DNA of 64,000 nt from Neurospora intermedia (lineage: Eukaryota; Ascomycota; Sordariomycetes; Sordariales; Sordariaceae), in contig BTPP01000007.1 in assembly GCA_037102815.1 (NCBI GenBank), positions 496,001 through 560,000 on the forward strand. The letters run 5' to 3'. Within the stretch, counting starts at the first letter, position 1. Every line of letters begins with the position of its first letter. The notes under the pieces are model-generated. The model had not been told where the DNA came from. It worked only from the letters and a program-made list of their open reading frames with translations, and did no database searches. Below, piece after piece: positions 11,450-22,531 of this stretch. A program made the translations under genes and the position numbers.

Positions 11450-12522
11450 TCTGACCTGTGGCCATACATACGACCGCTTACCATATTGGGTCCTTCCAGA
11501 GATGAAGGAGTACCATTATGGCGAACCGCATCTTTTTACCCCGCCTACAAAGAACCTCAATGAGGTCTTCGCCGAGCAGCCGGTTTTCGGACGCCGGTTC
11601 GACTACCATCATCAAGGGCTGCGGTGCCTACGGCTGTGCAGGGGTCGAAGCCAAGTGCAATGTTGCCAGTTCGAGTTTAGACCGTTGTATATTCAAGCAG
11701 TATAGTAGCTGGCATCATTCTGGGAGCTACACGCACTGCAGGCGTCTAAAGCACTTGTAGCTGACGGGGCGGATAGTGGATAGCGCGGAGCTGGCCAAGG
11801 CATGCGTGGAGGTATTATCGACGCAACTTTCGAGGCTTCTGCGGCTAAAGACGGAGATAGAGAGGGGGACGCCGTTGAGTGCGTACGGTCTCAATTCGAT
11901 GATTGCTGACTGGGAGTTGCGTCAATGAAAGAATTAGGGCTGAGGTCAACACGTTGGACAACACAACGCGCGGTCGTTGGTTCCATCCTCTGCGAGAAGG
12001 TGGTTGAAAAGTTGGCCGATTGAGATGATGCAAGGGAAAGAAGAGACTTAGAAAGAAGCCATCACGACGGTGGCCAGCATGAACGAGCTCTAAGGAATTT
12101 ACCCCAGGAAGGCGGGACAAAAGGTGTCGGGTTTGGTCGGCCCTTCAAAGTCCGAATCTCGTTAACCGGACAGTTCTTAACCACATCCCCTGACTACCGT
12201 CACCACCCGTACCTCACCATTTTGCGTCCAGCCTCCTCTTACTCAACTTCCACTCAACATTCCGCAACAGTCAAGATGATGTCGAGCACCCAACATGACG
12301 CCCAGCGTGGCGGCTTCCTTTTCCCTCGAATCCCGACTGTCTCTACCTCCTTCCGACTTCCTATCACCGGGAATCTGCCATCAATCTAGCAAGCTAAAGA
12401 AAGACGGAAAGAACCCCCATCGGTACCTCTAAAACCTTGTATTCCAGTTCCAAGGAGTCATCAGCTTGCGCATTCACAATCAACAATATCCACGCCTTCA
12501 TCGCGATACCATCCCGCCCAAT
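11450..12522. other. Intergenic region, no firm gene
   Basis: About 1.07 kb. It contains the 3' flank of the preceding gene and the upstream region of the thioesterase-like gene. A 37-codon frame from about 12274 (MMSSTQHDAQ) ends at a stop before the thioesterase start and is not supported as a gene. Confidence 0.4.
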
Positions 12523-13679
12523 ATGCCGGCTGTCCTGTCCAGACCAGAAGACGTGAGCCCACTCCAATCGAGGTGCTGGCACCAAGAAGGTACAGGTAAG
12601 TTGCAAAATTCCCGTATCTTGAGGATCATTGTGATATACTGACCTTCATCAAAGTCACGGCCAACGGTTATGTATTACCCATCATCACTTACGATCCAGA
12701 AGAGCAATATCGCACTACACATACTGTCATTGTCCTCCATGACCTACCCGGCTGCAACGATATCTTTGAACTCTTTGCACGAGAGATTTTCAACAACGAT
12801 GCCAGGTTGACTGCCGTCTCTCGACACAATAGCCTTCGCGACCAGTTTCCAACTTTCAGATGGGTCTTTGCGGCTGGAGTCTCAGAAGCCAGGGCGATAC
12901 TAGGTTACAGAAAAGAGATGCGACCCCGATGGGCTCGTGATACCCCATTACTTGAGGTCATGTTTAGCTGTCATCACGTGTTTTCCCTTGTTGAGGCAGA
13001 AGAACTTCAATATTCTGCAGAAGAGATTCCCAATCCTAGGTCGCGCATCTTCTTGGTAGGATTTGGGAAAGGCTTCCACATCGCCTCGGCGTTATTCTTT
13101 GGTGAACCACTGTGGGGCCTAGGTGGCCTAATTGGCTTCGCCGGCGTTTTGCCCAATATGCGAGAGCTTCTAGCACTGGGTCGTGCGCCCGATTCGGCAG
13201 ACAATGAAAAATGCCGCCAGTTCCTAAAGGATCTTCAGACTTGTTATTTTGGGAGACATTTATCCCAAAGTCAAGATACCGCCAGCGCTCAGACAAGCAG
13301 TCAAGATGATGCTACACGCCCAGGTTAGATGCGCCCCGTGCCCGCAGGCTTCGAGGGTGGGCTCGTAGGAAAATTGAGAGAAACGCCCATTTTTCTGGCG
13401 CAAGACCCAAAAGCAGGGGCGGTGAAGGATCCCTTAATGAAGCGCGCCCTGCTGGTGAGCGCAGAACTTTTGTTGGAGCTCGGCTTCGAACGAGTCCAGT
13501 GTCACTATTACTCTCCGGAAACAATGCATTCGAGGGATGCGCTTTGGCCCCAAATGCTCGCTGCTTTGGTGTCTTTCATTCAAAGCCGCAGTTGTCAAAT
13601 TTCTCTGCCTGCTCAGGTTGCAGGTAACGTGGCTGGTTGGTTGTGGCAATTGGGGTGCGAAGCGACAAGAACGTGGTGA
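12523..13679 (+). CDS. Acyl-protein thioesterase/carboxylesterase-like alpha/beta hydrolase, probable pseudoenzyme
   Basis: Exon 1 is 12523..12595, then an intron (gtaagt...aaag), and the frame resumes at 12655. The order matches the phospholipase/carboxylesterase (APT1) family: THTVIVLHDLPG for the oxyanion strand, FPTFRWVF, IFLVGFGKGFHIASALFFG for the nucleophile elbow, GLIGFAGVLP after it, TPIFLAQD at the Asp strand, and SPETMHS carrying the expected catalytic His. The elbow reads G-F-G-K-G where active members have G-x-S-x-G, so the nucleophile Ser is Gly. An in-frame TAG (13326-13328) separates the two halves, yet the frame after it continues the family match. Either an intron ends at that TAG, or the gene is broken. 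Exon structure past 13240 is therefore uncertain. Confidence 0.65.
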
Positions 13680-14073
13680 TCTCGCGAGACCCGTATGGAT
13701 TGGGCATGTTCAAGTTGTCTTGCACAAATAGCGACACAGAAGTATTACATTATCAGAGCAAAAAGCGCATTTGACAGGATCATGGATTTTTATCAACACC
13801 CAAAGCAATCAGTCCAGAACGCCATGGCCCACAATCATGCCAACGCCTTTTGATACTTTTTTCCCACTCTACTTGTACCTGTTTTTTTCCTTCTTTGTAA
13901 ATGGTAGACTTGGCAAGACTTCCCATCACCAACTTTTCCTTCCTATGTGTTCCCTTTTCTGAACTACCATCACTCGCATCTCATTCGGTTAGCACTCCTG
14001 TCCACCATTGTTTGCAAGAAGGAAGTTCACCACTAACCTCAACCAATCCCCTCGAGTCTACCAGACATCCCGC
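13680..14073. other. Intergenic spacer
   Basis: About 390 bases between the stop of the thioesterase-like gene and the stop of the Gly/Ser/Tyr-rich gene (convergent). Probably 3' UTRs of both; nothing else seen. Confidence 0.4.
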
Positions 14074-14727
14074 TTAACGACTGCTGTAATACGACGAACT
14101 GCCACCTCCAGAATAGCCAGAGCTACCGCCGCCACCACCAGAGTAGCTCGAAGAACCGCCGCTACCAGAGTAGCCAGAGCTACCACCGCCGCCGCCGCCG
14201 CCGCCGCCAGACGACGAGTAGTAAGACGGAGGCTCAGAGCCCGAATATCCGGACCGGCCATTAGAAGAGGTGTAGTAAGACCCGCCGCTACCACCAGAGG
14301 TCACGGTGTAACTGGGCGTGTCGACAGCGTAACCCGCGGTCGGGATGTAGTCGGAGTAACCACCTCCGCCGCCGCCACCACCAGACGAAGAGCCACCGCC
14401 CGAGGTAGAGGAGTAGCGGGAAGAGCCGCCACCTCCCGAAGTAGAGGAGTAGTAAGATGGAGGAGGAGCAGCACTGCCAGACGAGGAGGAGGAATAGTAA
14501 GACGGAGGCTCAGAGCCAGAGTATCCGGATTGGCCATTAGAAGAGGTGTAGTAGGAGCCTCCGCTGCCGCCGCTGGTGACGGTGTAAGAGGGCGTGTCGA
14601 CGGCGTAACCAGCGGTTGGAATGTAGTCGGCGTAGCCACTGCCGCCGCCGGAAGAGGAGGAGTAAGTGCCGCCACCGCCGGAAGAAGAGTAGCGGGAGGA
14701 AGAGGAGCGTCTGCCTGAGTAGGACAT
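14074..14727 (-). CDS. Gly/Ser/Tyr-rich low-complexity protein with internal duplication
   Basis: Single exon of 217 aa, starting at 14727 (MSYSGRRSSSSRYSSSGGG) and ending TAA at 14074. The whole protein is Gly, Ser and Tyr, with few charged residues. A block containing DYIPTAGYAVDTPSYTVTSG and SYYTSSNG followed by SGYSGSEPPSYYSSS occurs twice, almost identically, separated by a Pro/Ser/Gly linker. No signal peptide or membrane segment is visible. Composition resembles prion-like or phase-separating domains of RNA-associated proteins, but that is only compositional. A longer in-frame extension upstream to 15048 exists; I prefer the internal start because the upstream part has different, unpatterned composition. 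Confidence 0.65.
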   Translation of the reverse strand: MSYSGRRSSSSRYSSSGGGGTYSSSSGGGSGYADYIPTAGYAVDTPSYTVTSGGSGGSYYTSSNGQSGYSGSEPPSYYSSSSSGSAAPPPSYYSSTSGGGGSSRYSSTSGGGSSSGGGGGGGGYSDYIPTAGYAVDTPSYTVTSGGSGGSYYTSSNGRSGYSGSEPPSYYSSSGGGGGGGGGSSGYSGSGGSSSYSGGGGGSSGYSGGGSSSYYSSR

Positions 14728-16110
14728 GTTGGTGACGGTTTTGGGCCTTGTGTTAGGCCCTGTGTGTGTTGTTGTTGTCGTTGTCGTTCTGGTCCTTTGC
14801 TTGACCAGTTGTTTTTCCAGTCTCTGTCGGTGGTGCGATAGTGTGGAGAGGAAGAATGGAGGGGCACTCTGGAACGTAATCAGAGGGAGAGTTCTTTTAT
14901 GGGTTCCTACGGAAGGGATAAACGAGCATATTTTCATCGTTGCAGAGTATTCACTGTGCGGTAGTTTCGTCACGGTCAAGGTTCGCCATGGTGGTGAACA
15001 GTGATGGTGTTGAGCATACCTTACCTCTTCACTGTGTCCGAGGATCAAGGTTACGACTGGGGACTATAAAACGGAGCGACTCTTCACGATACTCTGACCG
15101 TGGTGGTGAATGGGATGGTGTCTGTTCACCGGCCAGTGATGTTGTCAATATAAACTGGCGACAAACGGGAAGAGTCTTACCTCTAAGGTCCTCCATCATC
15201 AAGGTTGACGGTTCGGAGTGAAGGGACCAAGGGAGCAAAGTGTCATCCGGCAGAAGATACCTCTAATCTTCCACGATATCCTCGAGACGTTGTGGTCCGA
15301 TCGTACGTCGTTTTTCACTGCTCTCTAGCAGAGATTATCCCATGGAGAACCGGGTTAAAGGTCGGACACAGTCATCCAACACTTCGGTGACGAACAACGT
15401 AACGAACACCTACTTGCCTTATGGATATACATATCTTATGGATATAATCCAAGTGAATAGGAGGAAATTTATGTCCCAGGTTGATGTCGAGTCGTTGATA
15501 TACTTACCGGAACGGGCCCCGACTTGCCAGGGGGAATGGAAGAATCTCATTCACTGGGACCACATGAGCCCAGGTCAGCACCTTCGAAGAACGCCGAGTA
15601 GCCTGTGTGATAGGCGAGGACGAGGTTAACCTCTTAGCAGGTCTCCGGGTGAATACATGTAAGTACCTCAATGATCTTTCTTTTCTAGTCTTTGGGTTCA
15701 AACAGTAAAACGGGACAGTTCTGGGCCTAGCTGCTCAGTAGACTCTACATGACCTCGGTCCCCTGACTCGTCGATGGGTTGGTATTTCTTTGAAACAGAT
15801 CCAGCTATACTGACAGGGGTAGACTGATGGCAGCTTGTCCAACTGGAATGAAGCTCGGATGTCCAAAAACTCGGGACATCACTCTAGGTACTTTATCAAC
15901 ACATTATCATGGAACAAACGAAGAAGAAGGCCCGATTTAGGGTGTCTGGATTGTGGCCGCTTCCACCAGCTCAGCGTGAAGAAGGTCCTCGCATACAGAT
16001 ATCAGCGACTATCCCTCGATGAGTCAATCACCTCAAGGAAAAACTGCTCAACCATTCAACTAAACCTCAACACACCCACCTATCCCAATAGTTCACATCC
16101 CATCAGCGGG
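14728..16110. other. Intergenic region with weak imperfect repeats
   Basis: About 1.4 kb upstream of the Gly/Ser/Tyr-rich gene and downstream of the first UstYa gene. Around 14985 and 15100 two stretches read similarly (GTGGTGAA..ATGGTGT), each followed by a TTACCTCT motif (about 15020 and 15177). No coding gene was recognised. Confidence 0.4.
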
Positions 16111-17373
16111 CTATACATGTCCATGTCCATGCCCATGCCCCATCCCCATACCTCCCCCGCTCGGCCCTCCATTCCTCCACTCATCCTCCACCACCGTTCC
16201 AGGAGCCGGCTCGACCTTAAGGCTCCCATTAAACCTCTCACTCACCCACTCCCTGATCCTGCCGAAATCTCGACACGTATGCGGGCGATCCGAGTCGATA
16301 TAGTTCTGTCCCAGCGCCTTGTAGTACCGCGACGGGATGGGCGTCAGGTCGGCATTACACAGGACGGTTTGTCGGAGGTGGTCGAGACAGTGGTCGCGGT
16401 GTAAGACGCCGTGGATGTCGCTGTCGACGGGGTAGTGGTCGGGGTAGAAGGCTTTGCGGATGTGGTCTAGGCAGTGGAGGGTGTGCATTACTTCTAGGCT
16501 GGTGGGGGTTAGTAGGTATCTAGGGGATATCCGGTGGATTTGGACAAAGGTCGGTTGGTTGTAAGTTGTGGGAGGAAGGGCACAAGCGATGGAAAAAAGA
16601 AGAAGAAGAAGAAGAAGAAGAATAAAGGAAGAAAAAGAACAACTCACGCAACCACATATCCCCCATGTTTAGGGCTCCAAAACTGCTTATACTCATCACC
16701 CCAAGCGCTTTGGGCTTCTTGTTCCGTCAGGAGAAAGAATCGGCCTTTGACACACACACGCAGCAGTAACCACCTAGTCAGCAATTATGAAGCAGCCCAA
16801 AGGCGGAAAGTGTCAAACTCACCCCAATGCAACAAAGCCCAATTATGATCAATCTCCCTCCTCGGCGTGCCGACGTACGCCTTGTGATGAGCCTCGCCAT
16901 CATCATTCGGGACAGGCACATACTCCGTCCCGTCCTCCTTGAATCTGGGACTCCCGCCAAAGTCCACCGTTTTGACTTTTATCAGGTGTTTGGCTGCGTC
17001 TTTGTTTTCCCCATATCAACATCAGCACCACTCTAGTTCATCAGACGTCTTCTCCTCAATGTTGAGGAACCAGAGAAGAAAAGTAGAGGTGGGTAAACAG
17101 AAACTCACCAAGTTCGCTCCTAAACCCCTGTGCAAAACTTCCATGTTTCCTTACGGCGTGTAACTCGGCAGTTAACCAGGTCGTTGTGCAGGCGAAGAAG
17201 AGGGACATGAAGATCCAGAAACTTAGGGTTTTACCGGGCCAGAGGGATCGTTGTCTCTGTTGGTTCCCTTTCTCCTTCCGGGACTGAAAAGATTCAGTTC
17301 CATCTTCGGCTTGGGGGAGGCTGAAGTAGGGTTTGGATTTAGAGGAGAAGGTGGGGAAGAAGATGGTTGTCAT
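16111..17373 (-). CDS. UstYa/DUF3328 family oxidase A (dikaritin cluster)
   Basis: Four exons, 17373..17109, 16993..16823, 16744..16648 and 16519..16111, all phases consistent, 313 aa. A cytosolic N-terminus with basic residues leads to one membrane helix (TLSFWIFMSLFFACTTTWLT), then a lumenal domain. The two histidine motifs that define UstYa proteins are present: HTLHCLDHIRKAFYPD and HRDHCLDHLRQTVLCNAD, with the family ending CRDFGRIREW. The C-terminus is a Gly/His/Met-rich tail. UstYa-type proteins catalyse oxidative cyclisation of RiPP core peptides in ustiloxin, asperipin and phomopsin pathways. Intron 3 contains a (GAA)n microsatellite at about 16598-16622. It is convergent with nothing and lies 553 bp downstream of the tyrosinase stop, on the same strand. 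Confidence 0.9.
16598..16622. repeat. (GAA)n microsatellite in UstYa A intron 3
   Basis: About eight tandem GAA/AGA units preceded by an A run, entirely inside the intron between 16648 and 16519. Confidence 0.85.
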
Positions 17374-17925
17374 CGTGTTGAAGTCTTCCAGGTTATTTTT
17401 CTTGGAGGGCGGGCGGGCCTATTCCGTCTCACCCATTTATTGCTTTCTGTTAGTACTCGACTCGGAGTGTGTTGGGGATGGACATGGATAATGAAGGGCA
17501 CTGGGTGAAAGGGGAGGAAGGTGCGGATGGTTCCTTCTCACATTTCCGTTCGGTGCAATAGTCTTGGGCTTCATCACTATTACACCTGGCCATTCATTGA
17601 TGTCCTCACTGGCCCAGAGGCATGTTTCATTGCGTCTCCGCTCTGAATTTGGCGTTTGCGCGCGTTTCGACTTGAACTTGAAGCGTTTGCTCAATCCTGA
17701 CGCGGCGGCCGGTGCGGCTGATCTGCGTTTCGCCATTTGGCGCCGGCGCCTACCTCTATGCATCGCGGACACTCGCTAACCATTCAGCGCGGCAACACAA
17801 CGGCCTGCCATAATCCTGACAGACACTTCCGCGACGAGTGTTTACATAGGTAGGCAATCTTTCACTCTACCGCCTCTCCTGAAAGTATTGTAACACACGA
17901 TGAAGTTACCTGTCTGTTTCCGAAA

Positions 17926-19499
17926 TCACTGATACCGATAACACAATTCCCCATTTTCCGTACTCATTGCCCTCTCCACCAACACGTCCTCGGTAAACCC
18001 TCCATACAGCAACACGTCCTTGACACTCGCCTCTCCCGGCGTCGAGTTAAACATGTGTTTGCCGCTGTATTCTCGCAGTCTGACCTCGGGATTTTCTCCC
18101 TGCCAGCGCCACCACATTCTGTCGAGAGAGGCGTGGTGGACGTAGAATAGGGGGTCTGTGTTTGGTCGTGTCATGTCAGCAACTTCCCTTTTTTCGCCCA
18201 TTACCTAGCCAGCCAGCCAGCAAAGTTTGACACTACCTCGGCAAACAGGAAGACGAGAATAAGAACATACCATTAGCAGCAGTCATGGCTCTAAAATCCC
18301 CTCCCACACTCTGATGCAACCCATTATGCAACTTTTCCTCCACCTGCTTGCCAAACTCCTCGTACCCCTTTACTCTCAAGATCTCCCCGATCGCTTCGGG
18401 CTTATAATGGTCTCCCGGTATTTCGCCGCCCGTGCCCGTGGCTGTGGTGGCGTTCCGCTTGGGGTCGTTGAACCCCCGCGACAGACAGTGCGTGACGTAG
18501 GTGTGGTTGTAGATGATAGGCCTTAAATCGGCAAAGGGCCCGTCTAACACGCAACGGCCTTGTCCGACGCTAAGGGGGGCAGAAGGAGCACCGTCGGATC
18601 CGAAGCCGGTGGTGGGAGAGAAGATGGAGGAGGTGGAGAGGGAGAGGTGGTCTAGGGACCAGTCCCAGTAGCTGTTATCATCATTGTCGTGAGTTTAGTT
18701 TCTGGTGGTGGGAAATGGGGGAAAAGAACGGGCAAAAACTCACGGAATGGTACCACCCCTAGGAAACCCACATTTATCTTTGAGGATGTTCTCGAAAATG
18801 TGTAGAGTCCATCGATGCCATGGTAGGAAAGATGCTGAGCGGTGGCCTGTTTTTTTTGGTTGTCGCTTCCGTCAGCTTCTTCATTTCCAGTCTCCTCCTT
18901 TTTATTTCGGTCGCTATTATCAACAGAACACGGGTGAGGGGACATACACCAACTCCCAACTCCCCCATGCAAAATCGCAAAATCATCATAAACAGTCCTG
19001 TTATTCTCCCCCCACTTCGACGGCGTTCTCGCCAGACAATGAATGGCGTCCACGAACTCGTTCCTCTCCGTTTCCGTGAGAGAGCGCCATTCGCGCCGGG
19101 TGGCTGTGTGTTTGCATGCTCCTCCCCCTGGTTTTCTGTTCGTGTTGCTGCCCTGCCAGAAACTGGCAATTGGTGGCGGTGATAGGGGATCAGGGACAAA
19201 GAAGGGCAAGAGAATGAACCTGATTACTAGGCTGATCCAGGCTAGGGTGGTGATGAGGAGATAGGCTGTTAGGAGGTATTGTTTTAGTCTAGCAAGTGAA
19301 GAGAGGATTAGCTGGTGGTCCATAACCGAAAAGGGACCTGCACATGGGAGACCTACGTCGTGGCCTCTGCCGACTTTTGTTCCTCTTCCGGGGATGAGGA
19401 GGAGGATGAGGAGGTCTGGCTTTCGTTATCGTCTACAGGTGTGTATCGAGGCTCTCGCCGCCATGCTCCGTATGCGATTTTTATTGATTCGAACATCAT
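17926..19499 (-). CDS. phomQ-like: Membrane-anchored tyrosinase (UstQ/PhomQ-type)
   Basis: Five exons, 19499..19357, 19288..18948, 18846..18744, 18671..18271 and 18155..17926, give 405 aa with all phases matching. The N-terminus (MFESIKIAYGAWRREPRYTP) and a Ser-rich stretch precede one membrane helix (QYLLTAYLLITTLAWISLVI), so the enzyme is anchored like the UstYa proteins. CuA ligands lie in FAILHGG, then SFLPWHRWTLHIFEN; CuB in KLHNGLHQSVGGDF and DPLFYVHHASLDRMWWRWQ. IPYWDWSLDH is also typical. In ustiloxin and phomopsin pathways the tyrosinase acts with UstYa proteins on the core Tyr (hydroxylation/ether formation). Here every repeat of the precursor has that Tyr. A GAA/SSSS-rich exon 1 is supported by phase and by the shared AYGAWRREPRYTPV-like start. 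Confidence 0.9.
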
Positions 19500-20007
19500 C
19501 GGTAATCGATGGGGGTGGAGAGGTGAAAGTGGGAATAGCTTCACTTTTGTCTGTCGTCTACTCTTTCTGTGAGGTCGGGTGGTCAGAGTGAAGAGAGCGC
19601 TGTCAAAAGTTCAGCACAACCTCCAAACCCGCTAAAACAGCCTGGAAAGCGCACTACAGCGCAGTACAGCGCTCGACTCGCTAAGCTTAGGGCCTGCGCA
19701 GACGGAAAAAAGTGGAGCCCACGCTCAACCCTGGTGGGTCCCAAGGCGCCTCCTTCCCTTTGCGCCAAATTTGTGTTATGCTATTGGCTACAATTGAACG
19801 CCCACGCCCCTGATAGCGGGGATGCGCCTAACAATTGCCAGTCCCCTGCCGGACGTCATTCGAACCGGTCCTCAGCTGGAGACGAACTGGAGAGCCTGGC
19901 TTCCATTTTCTGTGAGCCGGAACCTCATAGCGAGTTGGTCATTCACTCGCTCTGCAGAACCTAACACATCGATCCTTATCGTACGTCGACGTCGACCCAC
20001 AGGAAAA

Positions 20008-20327
20008 ATGAAGAACCTCGCCGCCCTCGTTTCCGCAGTCTTGTTGCTGCCCTTTGCGGCCGCTTTGCCGGTGCCGATGCCCTTGTCCGTCCCAGCCGAT
20101 GTATGTCCATATCCACCATCCAAATCTCATGGAGCTGGTCGTTGTTATAAACAAAATAAGAACTGACGGAACTCGCTTTATCTGTCCAGGGACTTGTTCC
20201 CCAGGAGCTGCAAGATAGTGCTGTAAGTCTATCTGTCTGACTACCTGCCATTTCCCCCTTCTGGAGACCTTTGCTTGAGGACCGTGGTAGCTGATATACT
20301 GTTTGTGTGTATTTGTAGTGTAGGTGA
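20008..20327 (+). CDS. Tiny secreted-peptide gene next to the tyrosinase (putative)
   Basis: ATG at 20008 opens a strong signal peptide (MKNLAALVSAVLLLPFAAAL). Good splice signals allow three exons, 20008..20100, 20190..20222 and 20319..20327, giving a peptide of about 44 aa; mature part only about 24 residues (PVPMPLSVPAD then GLVPQELQDSA). Without splicing it would read 52 residues to a stop at about 20164. No Lys-Arg sites and no repeat are visible, so it is not a dikaritin precursor of the usual form. Possibilities are a small secreted protein, a second, single-core RiPP precursor, or a decayed gene. It is divergent from the tyrosinase (19499). Recognition is only by signal peptide and splice signals. 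Confidence 0.4.
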
Positions 20328-20883
20328 TATTTTTGAACATCTTTTTTTTGTGAAAGCTGATGGTTTGATATAATGACTTAATTTACCTGGATATCAGAGT
20401 ACGTGGTTTTCTTGTTTCACTTTTCTGGTCCTTTAGATGATGTATGATGACGAACACAGCTGACGGGATTCAATCAGCAACCTAGCGGACTTGCATGAGT
20501 TTGATAAATGATGGACTGTATGGCTCAAAGGCTGCAAGGTCTTTAGGCTTAGGACATCTAGTATCATGGGAGATAGGGTCTCAAATAGTTGAGCTAACTG
20601 GGAGTTGGAGCTCGGAGGTGATAACCAGTACCAGAACAACAAATATAGGATGACCAGAGAGATGTTGGAATGAAAAACGTATTAACATCCTTGGTAAATC
20701 CCTATATCAAATTCTAGACGAAAAAGACAGGCTCCGTCCTCCTCCTTCCCAACCATATCCCTTTCATCCAACATCTTCCCTTCCTCCTCCCCTTCCTCCC
20801 CCTTCTCCCCTTACCAACACCTCAACCCCTTTCCCAACTCTCATTCCCACTCCCACTTGCTCTCACAGTCTCACTACCCCACT

Positions 20884-22062
20884 TTAAACCGATTCCGTAA
20901 GCCTCCTCTCCTCCGCCCACCCCTTCAAAGCCCTATAATCCTTACACAAATGCACCGCCCCCGTCCCATCCGTCGCCGCCAACTCGGGGTGATTCAGATC
21001 CTGTCCTTCCAGCGCCGTGTCGCCGCAGCAGACGACGGACTGGCGGAGGTAGCGGAAACAGTGGTCTATGTGGTTGTGGTTGGTGTGTTTGGAGCTTGTA
21101 TGTTCAGATTCGGATTCGTGGTGGTGGCCGCCGTCTCTGCGTGGGTGCCCGGGGGGTTTATGGTTGTGTGTAGCCGATGGAGCATCGGCGAGGGCGTTGT
21201 AGGCTTGCATTATTGTGTACTGATGAATTAAACCGGGGTGTTAGTAGGTACCTCTAGGCTGGATTTTGTTATGGGGGGATGAAGGTATGAAGGGGATCAA
21301 GGGAGGAGTGAAGCTTACAAGGCAATGAAGCTGATGAAACACGCTGATGGAGTAGACATTTTGGTCTTGAAAGTCGATGGGTTGCGGAAGGGTGTATTTG
21401 GAGGGGTCATCAACGGCTATGAATCCCTGTCCAACTGTGGGTTGTTTAAACCGTGTTAGCTGCCGGCGGTTTTTGGGTGAAATAGAATAGGTAGAGGTAT
21501 ATTGTCACGTACCAGGTTTATAAGACCGCCAGTTCTCCTCGGTGGCATTTGCTGATGCTTCTGTCTTATGATCCGACGTAGCAAGCGGATCTTTCCCGAA
21601 GATCATAGGCTTGACCTCGACTGTGTCGTGGACGACGGTAAAAACAAAAGGGTCAGTACATCTACCTACTTCATCACCTCACAGATCGAGAGAACAACGG
21701 AACTCACACTCAGGCACCAACCCATTCACTTCCCCAGCGAGACTGAACACTCTCTTCCCGGAATCCGTTTTTCGAGATCCTCCATTTCGTGGACCGCGCG
21801 TGTAAACAACAATACCGGCAATAGCAATCGCACCCAGAAAGAAACCAGCGAGGGCCAGGACCGGAAGGACGACAAGTTTGTACCATCGTGACCGTGACCG
21901 ACCCGATCTTCCAAAGAGCCGTCGGCTGGCGATGTGTTGAAGACGGTTAGAAGTGGCGCTTAGAAGACCAACATCTTCTTCTTCGTGTTCTTCTTCGGAT
22001 TTGTATGGCGACAAGGTTGGAGACATGGAAAGGTTTGAGCTGCTGAGGCGAGAGGGTCCCAT
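20884..22062 (-). CDS. UstYa/DUF3328 family oxidase B (His-rich insert)
   Basis: Four exons, 22062..21708, 21620..21513, 21434..21319 and 21219..20884, 304 aa, phases consistent. A Glu/Ser-rich cytosolic N-terminus and basic stretch (GRSGRSRSRW) precede the helix LVVLPVLALAGFFLGAIAIA. The first histidine motif is FHQLHCL at the end of exon 3; the second is HIDHCFRYLRQSVVCCGD in exon 4, followed by LCKDYRALKGWAEE. Between them lies an unusual His-rich insertion (HNHKPPGHP, GGHHHESESEH, KHTNHNH) that is longer than in the other copies here. Role as for the family: oxidative cyclisation of the RiPP core. Same strand as tyrosinase and UstYa A. Confidence 0.88.
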
Positions 22063-22531
22063 GATGGGTACACAGGGCGGTCTGGTACTGGAGATATTAG
22101 GAAAGATGCTGTGAGTGATGGGGTTGTGTGAGGTAAGGTAATGGGAATTAGTCTTGGATTTTTGGAATACCCAGGGGCACTCATACCCGGGCGCTGTGGA
22201 ATCTGATACGTTCTATCATAATTGGTTGATCAAATGCGGTTCGTTAGGTAGCTTGCGCCAGTTGCGCCTCACAACTTCATGCGGCTGATAAGAAAGATGG
22301 AGGTACACAGTGTGACACATCCGTGGAGATGAAAGATTGGGAATATGGTAGGTTAAAAAAAAGCAACCCTATCGCCATGGATATCTCTAAGTAAACCATG
22401 GTCTAGCCAGAGCACAACCGGCAACCGTATACAACTAATTCAAGCAGAAGCCAGAGATCTACCTACATACGTCCAAGATAGGTACCTACCAACTAGGTAC
22501 CAACATCAACAGAATTTACCTCACAGACCTC
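22063..22531. other. Spacer between UstYa B and the methyltransferase
   Basis: About 470 bases. It contains an exact TAGGTACCTA palindrome at 22479-22488 and a second GGTACC a few bases on. No gene seen. Confidence 0.5.
22479..22488. repeat. TAGGTACCTA palindrome
   Basis: One of four exact copies I found in the cluster (others at 29188-29197, 34671-34680 and 35681-35690). Confidence 0.8.

Noticed and set aside
16534-16848. Lys-rich frame with a run of Lys over the (GAA)n tract
   Set aside because: Produced by the intronic microsatellite of UstYa A, read on the other strand.
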